A stretch of DNA of 14,870 bases from Muribaculaceae bacterium (GTDB lineage: Bacteria > Bacteroidota > Bacteroidia > Bacteroidales > Muribaculaceae), in assembly GCA_009775195.1 (NCBI GenBank), contig VSPF01000053.1, forward strand, positions 1-14,870, read 5' to 3'. The stretch's first letter is position 1, and each line of letters starts with the position of its first letter. A model generated the notes under the pieces. The model was not told the DNA's origin and searched no databases. It saw nothing but the letters and a program-made list of their open reading frames with translations. A program made the position numbers and the translations under genes. This document shows, piece by piece, positions 1 through 7,496 of the stretch.

Positions 1-2396
1 ATCAACAGCCCGCCCCCAAGCGAGAAACGCCAAAACCGGCCCCTGCACCCGCCGAGCCCAAGAAGCCCGAGGCACCCGCCAACGAAGAACCCGAGGTATT
101 TACCCTCGAGCGCTCGACGCCGGCTCCGGCACTCAAAATCGTCGGCACCATCGACCTGTCGGCCATGAACCTCAACACGCGCCCCAAGAAACGCGGCAAA
201 GACGAGCGTCGTGGCGGCAAGAACGGCCAGGGCGGTGCACAAGGCGGTGAAGGCGACCGCAAGAAGCGCCGCCGCATTACCGGCAAAGAGAAAGTAGATA
301 TCGAAAAGGCAGGCCGCCAGGCTGCCGACAACCGTGGCGAAGGCCGTCGCGGAGGCAACAACCAGGGCGGCAACGGACAAGGCGGCGAGAACCGTCGTGG
401 CGGCAACAACCAGGGCGAGAACCGCCGTGGTGGCGAAAACCGCCGTGGCAACAAGCAGCCGGCACGCCCCGTGCAGCCCGAAGTCAGCGAAGAAGACGTA
501 CAAAAGCAGGTACGCGAGACCCTGGCACGCCTTACAGCCAAAGACAAGGGCCTCAAGCGCGGCGCCAAATGGCGTAAAGAAAAACGCGAAGCCAACGCCG
601 CCCACGAACGCGAAATGCACCAGGCCGAATTGGCAGAGAGCAAGGTTTTGAAAATCACCGAGTTTGTGACCGCCAACGAGCTGGCTGCCATGATGGACGT
701 GCCTGTCAACAACGTAATAGCCACATGTATGAACATCGGCATCATGGTATCGATTAACCAGCGCCTCGATGCCGAGACAATCAACATCGTTGCCGACGAG
801 TTCGGCTTCAGCACCGAATACGTCTCTGCCGAAGTAAGCGACGCCATCCACCAGGAAGAAGACCGCGAGGAAGACCTTGTGAGCCGCCCGCCGGTAGTAA
901 CCGTCATGGGCCACGTAGACCACGGCAAGACCTCGCTGCTCGACTATATCCGCAAAGCCAACGTCATCGCAGGCGAGGCCGGCGGCATAACCCAGCACAT
1001 CGGCTCGTATAACGTGACCCTCGCCGACGGCCGCCACCTGACCTTCCTCGACACCCCGGGCCACGAGGCATTTACCGCCATGCGTGCCCGCGGCGCCAAG
1101 GTGACCGACCTGGTAATCATCATCGTCGCCGCCGACGATGCCGTGATGCCGCAGACCGTAGAGGCCATCAACCACGCCTCTGCCGCCGGTGTGCCCATAG
1201 TGTTCGCGATTAACAAGATTGACAAGCCCCACGCCAACCCCGACAAAATCAAGGAGGAACTGGCCGCGATGAACTACCTCGTCGAAGACTGGGGCGGCAA
1301 ATACCAGAGCCAGGACATCTCGGCCAAGCAGGGTATCGGCGTAGAGGAACTGATGGAAAAAGTGCTCCTCGAGGCTGAAATGCTCGACCTCAAGGCCAAC
1401 CCGCACCGCCGCGCCGTGGGCACCATCATCGAGTCGACACTCGACAAGGGCCGTGGCTACGTAGCCAACGTACTGGTGCAGAACGGCACACTCCACGTGG
1501 GCGACATCGTGCTGGCCGGCAACAACTTCGGCCGCATCAAGGCGATGTTCAACGAGCGCAACCAGCGCATCAAGGAGGCCGGCCCGGCAATGCCCGCCCT
1601 CATCCTGGGCCTCAACGGCGCCCCCGCCGCCGGCGACACATTCAACGTGCTCGAGACCGAACAGGAAGCCCGCGAAATCGCCAACAAGCGCGAACAACTC
1701 GCACGCGAACAGGGCTTGCGCACCACCAAGCTCCTCACCCTCGAGGATATCGGCCGCCGCCGCGCAATCGGCAACTTCCAGGAGCTCAACATCATCGTCA
1801 AGGGCGACGTCGACGGCTCGATTGAGGCCCTGTCGGACTCGCTCATCAAACTGTCGACCGACGAAATCCAAATCAACGTGCTCCACAAGGCCGTGGGCGA
1901 GATTTCGGAGAGCGACGTCACCCTCGCCGCCGCATCCGACGCCATCATCATCGGCTTCCAGGTGCGCCCGAGCGTGGCTGCCCGCCGAGCCGCCGAGCGC
2001 GACGGCGTGCAAATCCGCCTCTACTCGGTCATCTACCAGGCCATCGAAGAGGTCAAGGACGCCATGGCCGGTATGCTTGCCCCCGAAATCAAGGAGGAAG
2101 TCACCGGTACCGCCGAGGTGCTCGAGACATTCCACGTGTCGAAGGTCGGCACCATTGCCGGCGCCATGGTGCGCGAAGGCAAAATCCGCCGTGGCTGCAA
2201 ACTGCGCCTAATCCGCGACGGCATCGTGCGCTACACCGGCGACCTGGGCAGCCTCAAACGCTTCAAAGACGACGTGAAAGAAGTTACGTCGGGCTTCGAC
2301 TGCGGTATATCGATTGCCGGATACAACGACATCAAGGTCGGCGACATGCTCGAGGCATTCGAAGAAAAAGAAGTCGCCCGTACAAGCATAGAGTAA
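1..2396 (+). CDS. infB: Translation initiation factor IF-2 (5' end missing)
   Basis: GTPase that places initiator fMet-tRNA in the ribosomal P site and promotes subunit joining. The frame is open from base 3 to the TAA at 2394-2396 (797 residues), so the true start lies upstream; the ATG at 165 is internal. The first ~160 residues are Pro/Ala/Glu-rich and then Gly/Arg/Asn-rich, followed by the IF2_N region (KITEFVTANELAAMMDVP). The G domain is complete: G1 GHVDHGKT (residues 303-310), G3 DTPGH (from 350), G4 NKID (404-407), G5 SAKQG (440). Domains II, III and the initiator-tRNA-binding C-terminal domain follow (FHVSKVGTIAGAMVREGKIRRG) and the protein ends normally. Bacteroidales IF-2 is usually around 1000 residues, so roughly 200 are missing. 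folK starts 3 bases after the stop. Confidence 0.98.
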   Translation, partial: QQPAPKRETPKPAPAPAEPKKPEAPANEEPEVFTLERSTPAPALKIVGTIDLSAMNLNTRPKKRGKDERRGGKNGQGGAQGGEGDRKKRRRITGKEKVDIEKAGRQAADNRGEGRRGGNNQGGNGQGGENRRGGNNQGENRRGGENRRGNKQPARPVQPEVSEEDVQKQVRETLARLTAKDKGLKRGAKWRKEKREANAAHEREMHQAELAESKVLKITEFVTANELAAMMDVPVNNVIATCMNIGIMVSINQRLDAETINIVADEFGFSTEYVSAEVSDAIHQEEDREEDLVSRPPVVTVMGHVDHGKTSLLDYIRKANVIAGEAGGITQHIGSYNVTLADGRHLTFLDTPGHEAFTAMRARGAKVTDLVIIIVAADDAVMPQTVEAINHASAAGVPIVFAINKIDKPHANPDKIKEELAAMNYLVEDWGGKYQSQDISAKQGIGVEELMEKVLLEAEMLDLKANPHRRAVGTIIESTLDKGRGYVANVLVQNGTLHVGDIVLAGNNFGRIKAMFNERNQRIKEAGPAMPALILGLNGAPAAGDTFNVLETEQEAREIANKREQLAREQGLRTTKLLTLEDIGRRRAIGNFQELNIIVKGDVDGSIEALSDSLIKLSTDEIQINVLHKAVGEISESDVTLAAASDAIIIGFQVRPSVAARRAAERDGVQIRLYSVIYQAIEEVKDAMAGMLAPEIKEEVTGTAEVLETFHVSKVGTIAGAMVREGKIRRGCKLRLIRDGIVRYTGDLGSLKRFKDDVKEVTSGFDCGISIAGYNDIKVGDMLEAFEEKEVARTSIE
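325..465 (+). repeat. Low-complexity GGNNQG/ENRRGG coding repeat in infB
   Basis: Within infB, short degenerate repeats of codons for Gly, Arg, Asn, Gln and Glu encode units such as RRGGNNQGG, GGENRRGG and NQGENRRGG. The stretch is expected to be disordered and basic, between the N-terminal tail and the IF2_N domain. Repeat number of such tracts often varies between strains; whether it does here cannot be seen. Confidence 0.75.
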
Positions 2397-2399
2397 ACG

Positions 2400-2849
2400 G
2401 TGTTTTCTACCGTCTATCTCTCGCTCGGCTCCAACAGCGGCGACCGCCGCGCCCTCATAGGGCGTGCGGTCGCCGCTCTTGCCTTGCGGCTGCCGGCAGT
2501 GGCTATGCGCACGTCGGGCTTCTATTGCAGCGCGCCGTGGGGATTTGAGTCGGAAAACGACTTCCTCAACATCGCCGTGGCCGTGACCTCCGAGCGCGAC
2601 GCAGCCTGGAGCGATGCCGAGGCCGAAGCCCTGCTCGACACGCTACAGGGCATCGAGCGCGACATATCGGCCATGCCGCACCGCAATGCCGACGGCAGCT
2701 ACCGCGACCGCGAAATCGACATCGACATCATCGCCATCGACAACCAGCACATATCTACGCCGCGCCTCACCGTGCCCCACCCCCTGGCGCAGCAACGCCC
2801 ATTCGTCACCGTGCCCCTTGGCGAAATCACCCAGGGGATTGAAGGGTGA
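2400..2849 (+). CDS. folK: 2-amino-4-hydroxy-6-hydroxymethyldihydropteridine diphosphokinase (HPPK)
   Basis: Transfers pyrophosphate from ATP to 6-hydroxymethyl-7,8-dihydropterin, the step before dihydropteroate synthase in folate synthesis; cytoplasmic. The 149-residue protein has the family start YLSLGSNSGDR (residues 6-16), a pterin-site region SAPWGFESENDFLN (44-57), the Mg-binding signature YRDREIDIDII with Asp107 and Asp109, and VPHPLAQQRPF (125-135). Length is close to the usual ~160. The start is GTG at 2400: it puts YLSLGSN at the expected distance from the N-terminus, and the next in-frame ATG would remove that motif. Only three bases separate it from the infB stop, so co-transcription and probably translational coupling with infB are likely. 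The C-terminus (GEITQGIEG) is short but past the conserved core. Confidence 0.95.
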   Translation: MFSTVYLSLGSNSGDRRALIGRAVAALALRLPAVAMRTSGFYCSAPWGFESENDFLNIAVAVTSERDAAWSDAEAEALLDTLQGIERDISAMPHRNADGSYRDREIDIDIIAIDNQHISTPRLTVPHPLAQQRPFVTVPLGEITQGIEG

Positions 2850-2858
2850 GAAGGAAAC

Positions 2859-2918
2859 ACATAAAGACAAAAAGTCAGAAAGGACAAAAGATATTTTATG
2901 TAATTTTTGTCTTTATGT
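2859..2918 (+). repeat. 15-bp inverted repeat after folK, extragenic repeat or weak terminator
   Basis: ACATAAAGACAAAAA at 2859-2873 is the exact reverse complement of 2904-2918, with 30 bases between. The downstream arm continues into a T-rich run (TCTTTTTGCTTCC). It could end the infB-folK transcript, but the stem is A/T-rich and the loop long. A related sequence lies at about 14609-14644, so it may be part of a dispersed extragenic repeat family. Confidence 0.55.
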
Positions 2919-2952
2919 CTTTTTGCTTCCTCAGATTATAATTGTGATTATG

Positions 2953-2984
2953 ATTGTGATTGGAAGCTAATTTTGTAATTTTGC
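2953..2984 (+). promoter_or_regulatory. Bacteroidetes-type promoter before the epimerase gene
   Basis: The -7 element TAATTTTGC at 2976-2984 fits TAnnTTTG, with a weak -33 match (ATTG, 2953-2956) 19 bases upstream. It lies 20 bases before the ATG at 3004, giving a leader of roughly 10-15 bases. Confidence 0.65.
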
Positions 2985-3003
2985 ACTGAAAAATAGATAA
3001 GCG

Positions 3004-3552
3004 ATGAAATTTACAGCCTTAGAACTGCCCGGCGTGTGGCTCATCGAGCCTGTACGCCACCGCGACGCCCGGGGATATTTCTGCGAGACCTTCCGTGCCG
3101 ACGAGTTTGCCTCGGCCACCGGGCTACATATCAATTTCGTGCAGGAAAACGAGTCAGAATCGGTGCGCGGCACAGTGCGCGGACTCCACTTCCAGGCCGG
3201 GGCGTCGAGCCAGGCCAAGCTCGTGCGCGTATGCCGTGGCAAGATTGTCGACGTGGCAGTCGACTTGAGGCGCGACTCGCCCACATTTGGCCGTCATGTG
3301 GCCGTAGAACTCAGCGACGACAACGGCCTACAGCTTTTCGTGCCGCGAGGCTTTGCTCACGGCTTTGCCGTGTTGAGCGACACGGCGCGCTTCCTCTACA
3401 AGGTCGACAACTACTACAACCCCTCGAGCGAACGCACCCTGCTGCTCGACGACCCGGCATTAGGCATCGACTGGCCCGTCGGCCGCGTCAAGATGATACT
3501 CTCGCCCAAAGACGCCGCCGGCCTCCCCCTAAGCGAAATCGAAACTTTCTGA
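3004..3552 (+). CDS. rfbC: dTDP-4-dehydrorhamnose 3,5-epimerase (RmlC)
   Basis: Epimerises C3 and C5 of dTDP-4-dehydro-6-deoxy-D-glucose, the third step to dTDP-L-rhamnose used in surface polysaccharides. The 182-residue length is typical of the cupin-fold family. Visible motifs: HRDARGYFCETFR (residues 19-31), RGLHFQ with catalytic His62 (59-64), the AKLVRV...GKIVDVAVDLR core (71-89), VPRGFAHGF (113-121), the YKVDNYYNP segment including Tyr132 (132-140), and SPKD with Asp170, the expected partner of the catalytic His. The other rml genes are not adjacent, so it is a stand-alone gene with its own promoter. No clear terminator follows; only a weak 7-bp inverted repeat at 3542-3564 overlaps its stop. 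Confidence 0.96.
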   Translation: MKFTALELPGVWLIEPVRHRDARGYFCETFRADEFASATGLHINFVQENESESVRGTVRGLHFQAGASSQAKLVRVCRGKIVDVAVDLRRDSPTFGRHVAVELSDDNGLQLFVPRGFAHGFAVLSDTARFLYKVDNYYNPSSERTLLLDDPALGIDWPVGRVKMILSPKDAAGLPLSEIETF

Positions 3553-3573
3553 CCAAAAAAGTTTGCAAAAAAT

Positions 3574-3605
3574 TTTGTCAGTTTAAAATTTTAATGTAAC
3601 TTTGC
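3574..3605 (+). promoter_or_regulatory. Promoter of the tRNA-Asn pair
   Basis: A near-ideal Bacteroidetes promoter: TTTG at 3574-3577, a 19-base spacer, and TAACTTTGC at 3597-3605. It lies 30 bases before the first mature tRNA end, so a short 5' leader must be removed. Confidence 0.8.
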
Positions 3606-3635
3606 ACCGCAAAGCCCAAAGGGGCAGCGTTTTTC

Positions 3636-3709
3636 GCTTCAATAGCTCAGTCGGTTAGAGCATCTGACTGTTAATCAGAGGGTCGTTGGTTCGAGTCCAT
3701 CTTGAAGCG
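3636..3709 (+). tRNA. tRNA-Asn (anticodon GTT), copy 1
   Basis: A 74-base cloverleaf can be drawn: acceptor GCTTCAA/TTGAAGC, D-arm GCTC/GAGC, anticodon stem TCTGA/TCAGA around loop CTGTTAA with anticodon GTT, variable loop GGGTC, T-arm GTTGG-TTCGAGT-CCATC, discriminator G. CCA is not encoded. The T stem has one T-T mismatch at its second pair. It is first in a two-gene transcript. Confidence 0.97.
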
Positions 3710-3734
3710 CTTATCATTATCACATCTCACACAA

Positions 3735-3808
3735 GCTTCAATAGCTCAGTCGGTTAGAGCATCTGACTGTTAATCAGAGGGTCGTTGGTTCGAGTCCATC
3801 TTGAAGCG
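3735..3808 (+). tRNA. tRNA-Asn (anticodon GTT), copy 2
   Basis: Identical over all 74 bases to copy 1, including the T-stem mismatch, and separated from it by an unrelated 25-base spacer. It appears to be a recent tandem duplicate or a copy kept identical by gene conversion. An intrinsic terminator follows two bases later. Confidence 0.97.
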
Positions 3809-3810
3809 CA

Positions 3811-3838
3811 AACGCCGGGTCTACAACCCGGCGTTTTT
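3811..3838 (+). terminator. Intrinsic terminator of the tRNA-Asn transcript
   Basis: Perfect 10-bp stem AACGCCGGGT/ACCCGGCGTT with loop CTACA, followed by TTT-G-T on the + strand. Read from the other side, the T tract is interrupted (TTTGCGC), so it is less likely to serve the converging restriction-modification operon, although it may slow readthrough. Confidence 0.92.
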
Positions 3839-3876
3839 GTTATAACCCTAGAGCCGTAACCAAATTAGAAGAGCAG

Positions 3877-4965
3877 TCATGTACTAAGAGGTGTTCCGTA
3901 TGAAGGTTCTTGTTCAAACAGGCAGCCCTGCATTCCCTCATATTGCGGAAAGAAAAAATAAGGGGATGCCGCAGGTGCTTTTGCATCATATTCACCATCC
4001 GTAACCTCGAATGCACGTTGGAGGCTATTTGCTATGTGCCACATCAACACCGGAGGTACTGCGTTGCCAATAGCCTTGTACTGACGGACAGCCGAAACCA
4101 CATCGAGAACAAAGGAGTCTGGAAAGCTTTGGATTCTTGCAGCTTCGCGTGTCGAGAAGCGACGATAACGATTACCTATCATAAGGACCGGGTCTGTCGA
4201 ATTGAGACTGACTTTAGCGAGATGGGCACTAATTGTATTGCATGGTTCGTCGAGGTTTTGAGCTCGGCCTTTATTCATCTTTTCGCGGACGGCAAGCATA
4301 CCGGCAACAGCCCGGTCGCTAAAATAAAGTTCCTCGTTGTCGTTTTCCTCGTTGTCGATTACATCACCTAAAACCGAACTATGTGGGATATAGTGAGAAA
4401 ACAAAAAATTCTTTTGGTCTTGCAAATCTCGAAAACCAATAATGATTACACGCTCGCGTTTTTGCGGAACTCCAAATTTCGACGCATTTACAAGATAATA
4501 CTGCACGTGATAACCAGCCTCTGAGAACTCACTAAGAATCATGGGGAAAGCCTTTTTGTTGTTTGCCGACAAAATTCCCTTGACGTTTTCAGCGATAAAT
4601 GCGCGTGGTCGCTTTGCTTTGAGAATTTTTACCATTTCGAAGAATAGCATCCCCCTTTCGTCCTTGTAGCCGAGACGTGGTGGGTTTTGGGCCGAAATAG
4701 AGAAAGACTGACAGGGAAAACCGCCGACTAAAACATCAAAATCAGGAATTTGTGAAGCAATGATTTCCCTCACATCTTTTACCATGCATTTATGGTCAAA
4801 GTTGGCATTATATATCTTCGTACAATATTCGTCGTTATCTACAGCATAGACAATATCAAATGCAGAGCGTGGATAATCGGTATCAAGGAAGCTGAAACCA
4901 CCTGTGATGCCTAAATCCATTCCTCCGCACCCACAAAATAGTGACGCTACTTTTAGTCTTGCCAT
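3877..4965 (-). CDS. DNA (cytosine-5)-methyltransferase, last gene of the RM operon
   Basis: Transfers methyl from S-adenosylmethionine to C5 of cytosine in a specific DNA site, protecting the host from the nuclease encoded upstream. The 362 residues hold the ordered family motifs: I FCGCGG (10-15), IV FPCQS with catalytic Cys85, VI ENV (126-128), VIII QKRER (168-172), IX REAARIQSFP (273-282), X GNAVPP (300-305). The target-recognition region between VIII and IX is short (~100 residues) and unlike that of the second methylase at 6425-7465. About 55 residues follow motif X. Its ATG overlaps the end of the nuclease gene by 13 bases, indicating coupled translation. The gene is clearly more AT-rich than its housekeeping neighbours. 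The recognition site cannot be read from sequence. Confidence 0.96.
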   Translation of the reverse strand: MARLKVASLFCGCGGMDLGITGGFSFLDTDYPRSAFDIVYAVDNDEYCTKIYNANFDHKCMVKDVREIIASQIPDFDVLVGGFPCQSFSISAQNPPRLGYKDERGMLFFEMVKILKAKRPRAFIAENVKGILSANNKKAFPMILSEFSEAGYHVQYYLVNASKFGVPQKRERVIIIGFRDLQDQKNFLFSHYIPHSSVLGDVIDNEENDNEELYFSDRAVAGMLAVREKMNKGRAQNLDEPCNTISAHLAKVSLNSTDPVLMIGNRYRRFSTREAARIQSFPDSFVLDVVSAVRQYKAIGNAVPPVLMWHIANSLQRAFEVTDGEYDAKAPAASPYFFFPQYEGMQGCLFEQEPSYGTPLST

Positions 4966-6428
4966 ACCAGGAGCTTTTCAGGTGTAAATTTAGAGGAGTC
5001 GAAAGAAACTTCCATGCCGTTACGTGGAAGTGCGTTGATTTGGTCAGTCTTATAGAGGGCTACAGGATTCCTCAGTACATATAGTGTCTTATCTTGCGCA
5101 CTTAGCATGAGCCTGTATACGTAATAGTGCTCCCTATGAGTTTCTGCAACATACCACTCATTAGGTGACATGTGGAAACTATAGAGATTGATTTTTTGAC
5201 GGCTGATAGTGGTTTTGACTTCGATGTAGCGATGATGATTTGTTCCATCACCTTCAAGGCTATCGATATCAAATCCCGGATGATATGAGGGGCTGTCGAC
5301 TATGGCGATGAGATGAAGAAGCTCGTCATAACCGGCAAGCTTTAGTCGTTGTTTCTCATGCGAGAAAATAATAGATTCGCCTATATTGCCTATGTCCTTG
5401 CTCGTGGTGTTGCTACTTCCGATGATTTCTGCAATCCTATCATCGATAATAACCTCAAACTCCGTAGTTTTTATAAACTCGCGGATATTAGTTTTGAACT
5501 TATCAGGGTCAAGGAGACTGTTGACATAGGTAAACCATTTGCCTTCGACAGGGGCCAGCATGGCCGGGGTCAGGTTTTCTACACCGTAGAATTGGTCGTA
5601 ACCGTCGAAAAAAGAATCATCGTCTATAAAGGCTGTCAAATCAACAAGAGCGTTGGGCTTAAGGATGAAATAGCCATCCATTCTGCGCTCAAGTAATGAG
5701 GCAATCTCCATATAGTCCAAAATGTCTCCTGCATATCTGACAACATCGCCCTTTGTCCTTGGTTTGCCTTTGGAGTTGGATATGTGAGGGTCTTGCCTAT
5801 TGTAGTAGGCAAGTTTGTTTTTACGGTTATACAAAATTATTTCGGCAACGGCTTGCGGAGTCCGCTTACCCGTTGTGACTTGTAAATCATTAAAGATGCA
5901 ATACGTGGCCTCTTCGTCAGAAATCGCCATTTCTTTCTCAGAGCCTCGTGATGCAAGCAGTTCGTTGCCAGCCATCAAAACCTCGATTATAAACCGTGCC
6001 GGTTTGAACCTGACACCTTTGGTGATAAGTTCTATATTGTCGGCAGGCTTGATGTGTCCGCCTGGAAATTGAAACGACAGCATCAAGAACTTAAAGAATT
6101 GTGTAAGGTCTTGATTCTCGTTGAGAAAAAACGACAATTTTGATGTTTCTGTAATATTCGAAATCTTGTCTTCGTTGTAAAAAGCACAAAGGGCAGAAAT
6201 CTCGGTGCGCCAGTTTTCTACGGTTTTTTGCGTTAAACCGGCATTCCCGGGGAAGAGTCTGATTGCATTATTGACTCTCTCGGCATACTCTCGACAAGGG
6301 CACGAATTAATCTTACAACATGCGTTAGCAATGTAAAGAAGCACATTCTCAATATTGCTCTTGAAACGAGGTCTTACGAAATGTATGCGGAGATAATCCT
6401 CCTCAGGAATTTTATAATATTTTTTCAT
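4953..6428 (-). CDS. Probable restriction endonuclease with C-terminal DUF3883 (PD-(D/E)XK-like) domain
   Basis: Placed between two cytosine methyltransferases with overlaps on both sides, this 491-residue protein is the obvious nuclease of the system. Residues ~345-450 match the DUF3883 pattern of the PD-(D/E)XK superfamily: Glu351 (IGESIIFSHEKQRLKLAG), Asp387 (PGFDIDS), and Glu403/Lys405 in YIEVKTT, followed by NEWYVA (423-428) and a YYVYRL strand. I do not recognise the first ~340 residues; they probably hold DNA-recognition elements. Cys37, 38, 43, 45 form a small cluster (CCKINSCPC) that might bind metal, but this is weak. Its ATG overlaps the upstream methylase stop as ATGA. Composition is AT-rich, like the rest of the operon. 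A DUF3883 protein of another defence role is possible, but the two cognate-looking methylases favour a Type II enzyme. Confidence 0.82.
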   Translation of the reverse strand: MKKYYKIPEEDYLRIHFVRPRFKSNIENVLLYIANACCKINSCPCREYAERVNNAIRLFPGNAGLTQKTVENWRTEISALCAFYNEDKISNITETSKLSFFLNENQDLTQFFKFLMLSFQFPGGHIKPADNIELITKGVRFKPARFIIEVLMAGNELLASRGSEKEMAISDEEATYCIFNDLQVTTGKRTPQAVAEIILYNRKNKLAYYNRQDPHISNSKGKPRTKGDVVRYAGDILDYMEIASLLERRMDGYFILKPNALVDLTAFIDDDSFFDGYDQFYGVENLTPAMLAPVEGKWFTYVNSLLDPDKFKTNIREFIKTTEFEVIIDDRIAEIIGSSNTTSKDIGNIGESIIFSHEKQRLKLAGYDELLHLIAIVDSPSYHPGFDIDSLEGDGTNHHRYIEVKTTISRQKINLYSFHMSPNEWYVAETHREHYYVYRLMLSAQDKTLYVLRNPVALYKTDQINALPRNGMEVSFDSSKFTPEKLLVWQD

Positions 6429-7465
6429 AATTGTGTTAAAAGAGCTTTGGCAATAGCCTCACCCATTAGAGGGGGTACGGCATTGCCTATTTGTTTGAGT
6501 TGACTGGTTCGACTGCAAGTAAAGAAGAAATCGTCGGGAAACGATTGTATTCTCGCGCTTTCGCGTGCTGTCGGTATCCGATTATAGCAATAATGGAAGT
6601 GGTGGCGATGGCCAGTGTCGATAGTAAAACTTGGTCTCTTACTATTGAGTCGGGTCCATGCTATGTGGACTTTGCGAGTATCGCGCAGCTCTTCAGGTAA
6701 ATCTTTATAGTTGCCTCCGTCTGGAACGAGGGCTATGATGTCAATAGTCTTTTGATTGTGGACGGTTGTTTGGTGGTTGTTTAACGCAGAAGAGTTTGCC
6801 CGCATCAAGCCTTGGTATTGCGAGCGCGGCGGACAAGGATATTGAGAACCATCATTAAGCGAGTTTTCCGGTAAATCAGATAGAGCTTCTTCTGATGTTA
6901 CCTTGTGAGTTTCAAAAGGTGCCGGGAACTCGAAATGTCTACCATCTCGAAAGCCTACAAAAATAGCCCGGCGGCGGTTTTGTGGCACTCCGTAATCCGA
7001 TGCCATAAGAATTTTATATTCTACTGTATACCCTAATTTTGAAAAGTCAGAAATAATTGATTGTCTGACTACTCCGTTGCCAATTGAAAGAATATTAGGC
7101 ACATTCTCCATCACAAAGGCTTGGGGCTTGAAGTGTTCGACGAAATGCACAAAATTCTTATATAGTTTATTGCGTATGTCATCGACAATGCGTTTGCCAG
7201 CTATCGAAAACCCTTGACAAGGAGGCCCCCCGATAATTACGTCGACTCTTTTGCCTTCAAGCTTGTTTTCAATTTCTTCGGGGGATAAAATAGATAAGTC
7301 AGCCTGGAGAGCCTGACTATTCTTATGGTTGAATCGAAAAGTCGAAAGAGCATCTTTCCATACATCAATGCCTAATAAAACATTAAAACCCGCTCTCTCA
7401 AATCCGAGAGAGAAGCCGCCGCAACCGCAGAATAAATCAATGACATTGAAGCTTGGTTTTTCCAT
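6425..7465 (-). CDS. DNA (cytosine-5)-methyltransferase, first gene of the RM operon
   Basis: Second SAM-dependent C5-cytosine methylase of the system. From the ATG at 7465 it has 346 residues: motif I FCGCGG (12-17), IV PPCQGFS with catalytic Cys83, VI ENV (120-122), VIII QNRRR (162-166), a target-recognition region around VPDGGNYKDLPEEL and SFTIDTGHRHHFHY (247-292), IX ARIQSFP (304-310), X GNAVPP (327-332). A TTG nine bases upstream is in frame, but it lies inside a TAACTTTG promoter element, so I chose the ATG. The stop overlaps the nuclease start (ATGA). The two methylases differ strongly in their target-recognition regions, so they are not a simple duplication and probably modify different sequences or strands. 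Confidence 0.95.
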   Translation of the reverse strand: MEKPSFNVIDLFCGCGGFSLGFERAGFNVLLGIDVWKDALSTFRFNHKNSQALQADLSILSPEEIENKLEGKRVDVIIGGPPCQGFSIAGKRIVDDIRNKLYKNFVHFVEHFKPQAFVMENVPNILSIGNGVVRQSIISDFSKLGYTVEYKILMASDYGVPQNRRRAIFVGFRDGRHFEFPAPFETHKVTSEEALSDLPENSLNDGSQYPCPPRSQYQGLMRANSSALNNHQTTVHNQKTIDIIALVPDGGNYKDLPEELRDTRKVHIAWTRLNSKRPSFTIDTGHRHHFHYCYNRIPTARESARIQSFPDDFFFTCSRTSQLKQIGNAVPPLMGEAIAKALLTQL

Positions 7466-7470
7466 AGGGT

Positions 7471-7496
7471 GCAAAGTTACGAAATTTTTCGAAAAA
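7471..7496 (-). promoter_or_regulatory. -7 promoter element and palindrome before the RM operon
   Basis: On the minus strand TAACTTTGC (7479-7471) matches the Bacteroidetes -7 element; a good -33 TTTG is not visible at the usual spacing. A perfect 12-bp palindrome TTTTTCGAAAAA (7485-7496) lies 5 bases upstream, where an operator could act. All of this sits in the 42-base gap between the mfd stop and the methylase ATG. Confidence 0.55.

Noticed and set aside
3542..3564. AAACTTT/AAAGTTT inverted repeat as terminator of the epimerase gene
   Set aside because: Only 7 A/T-rich pairs overlapping the stop codon, followed by A-rich rather than T-rich sequence.
3636..3808. The two tRNA-Asn genes as attL/attR of an integrated element
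   Set aside because: Only 25 bases lie between them, both are complete, and no integrase is present.
3910..4371. 153-codon + strand frame within the last methylase gene
   Set aside because: Overlaps a methylase with every catalytic motif; no motif or plausible start signal of its own.
6425..7474. TTG at 7474 as the start of the first methylase
   Set aside because: It lies inside the TAACTTTG promoter element; the ATG at 7465 gives the normal family N-terminus.
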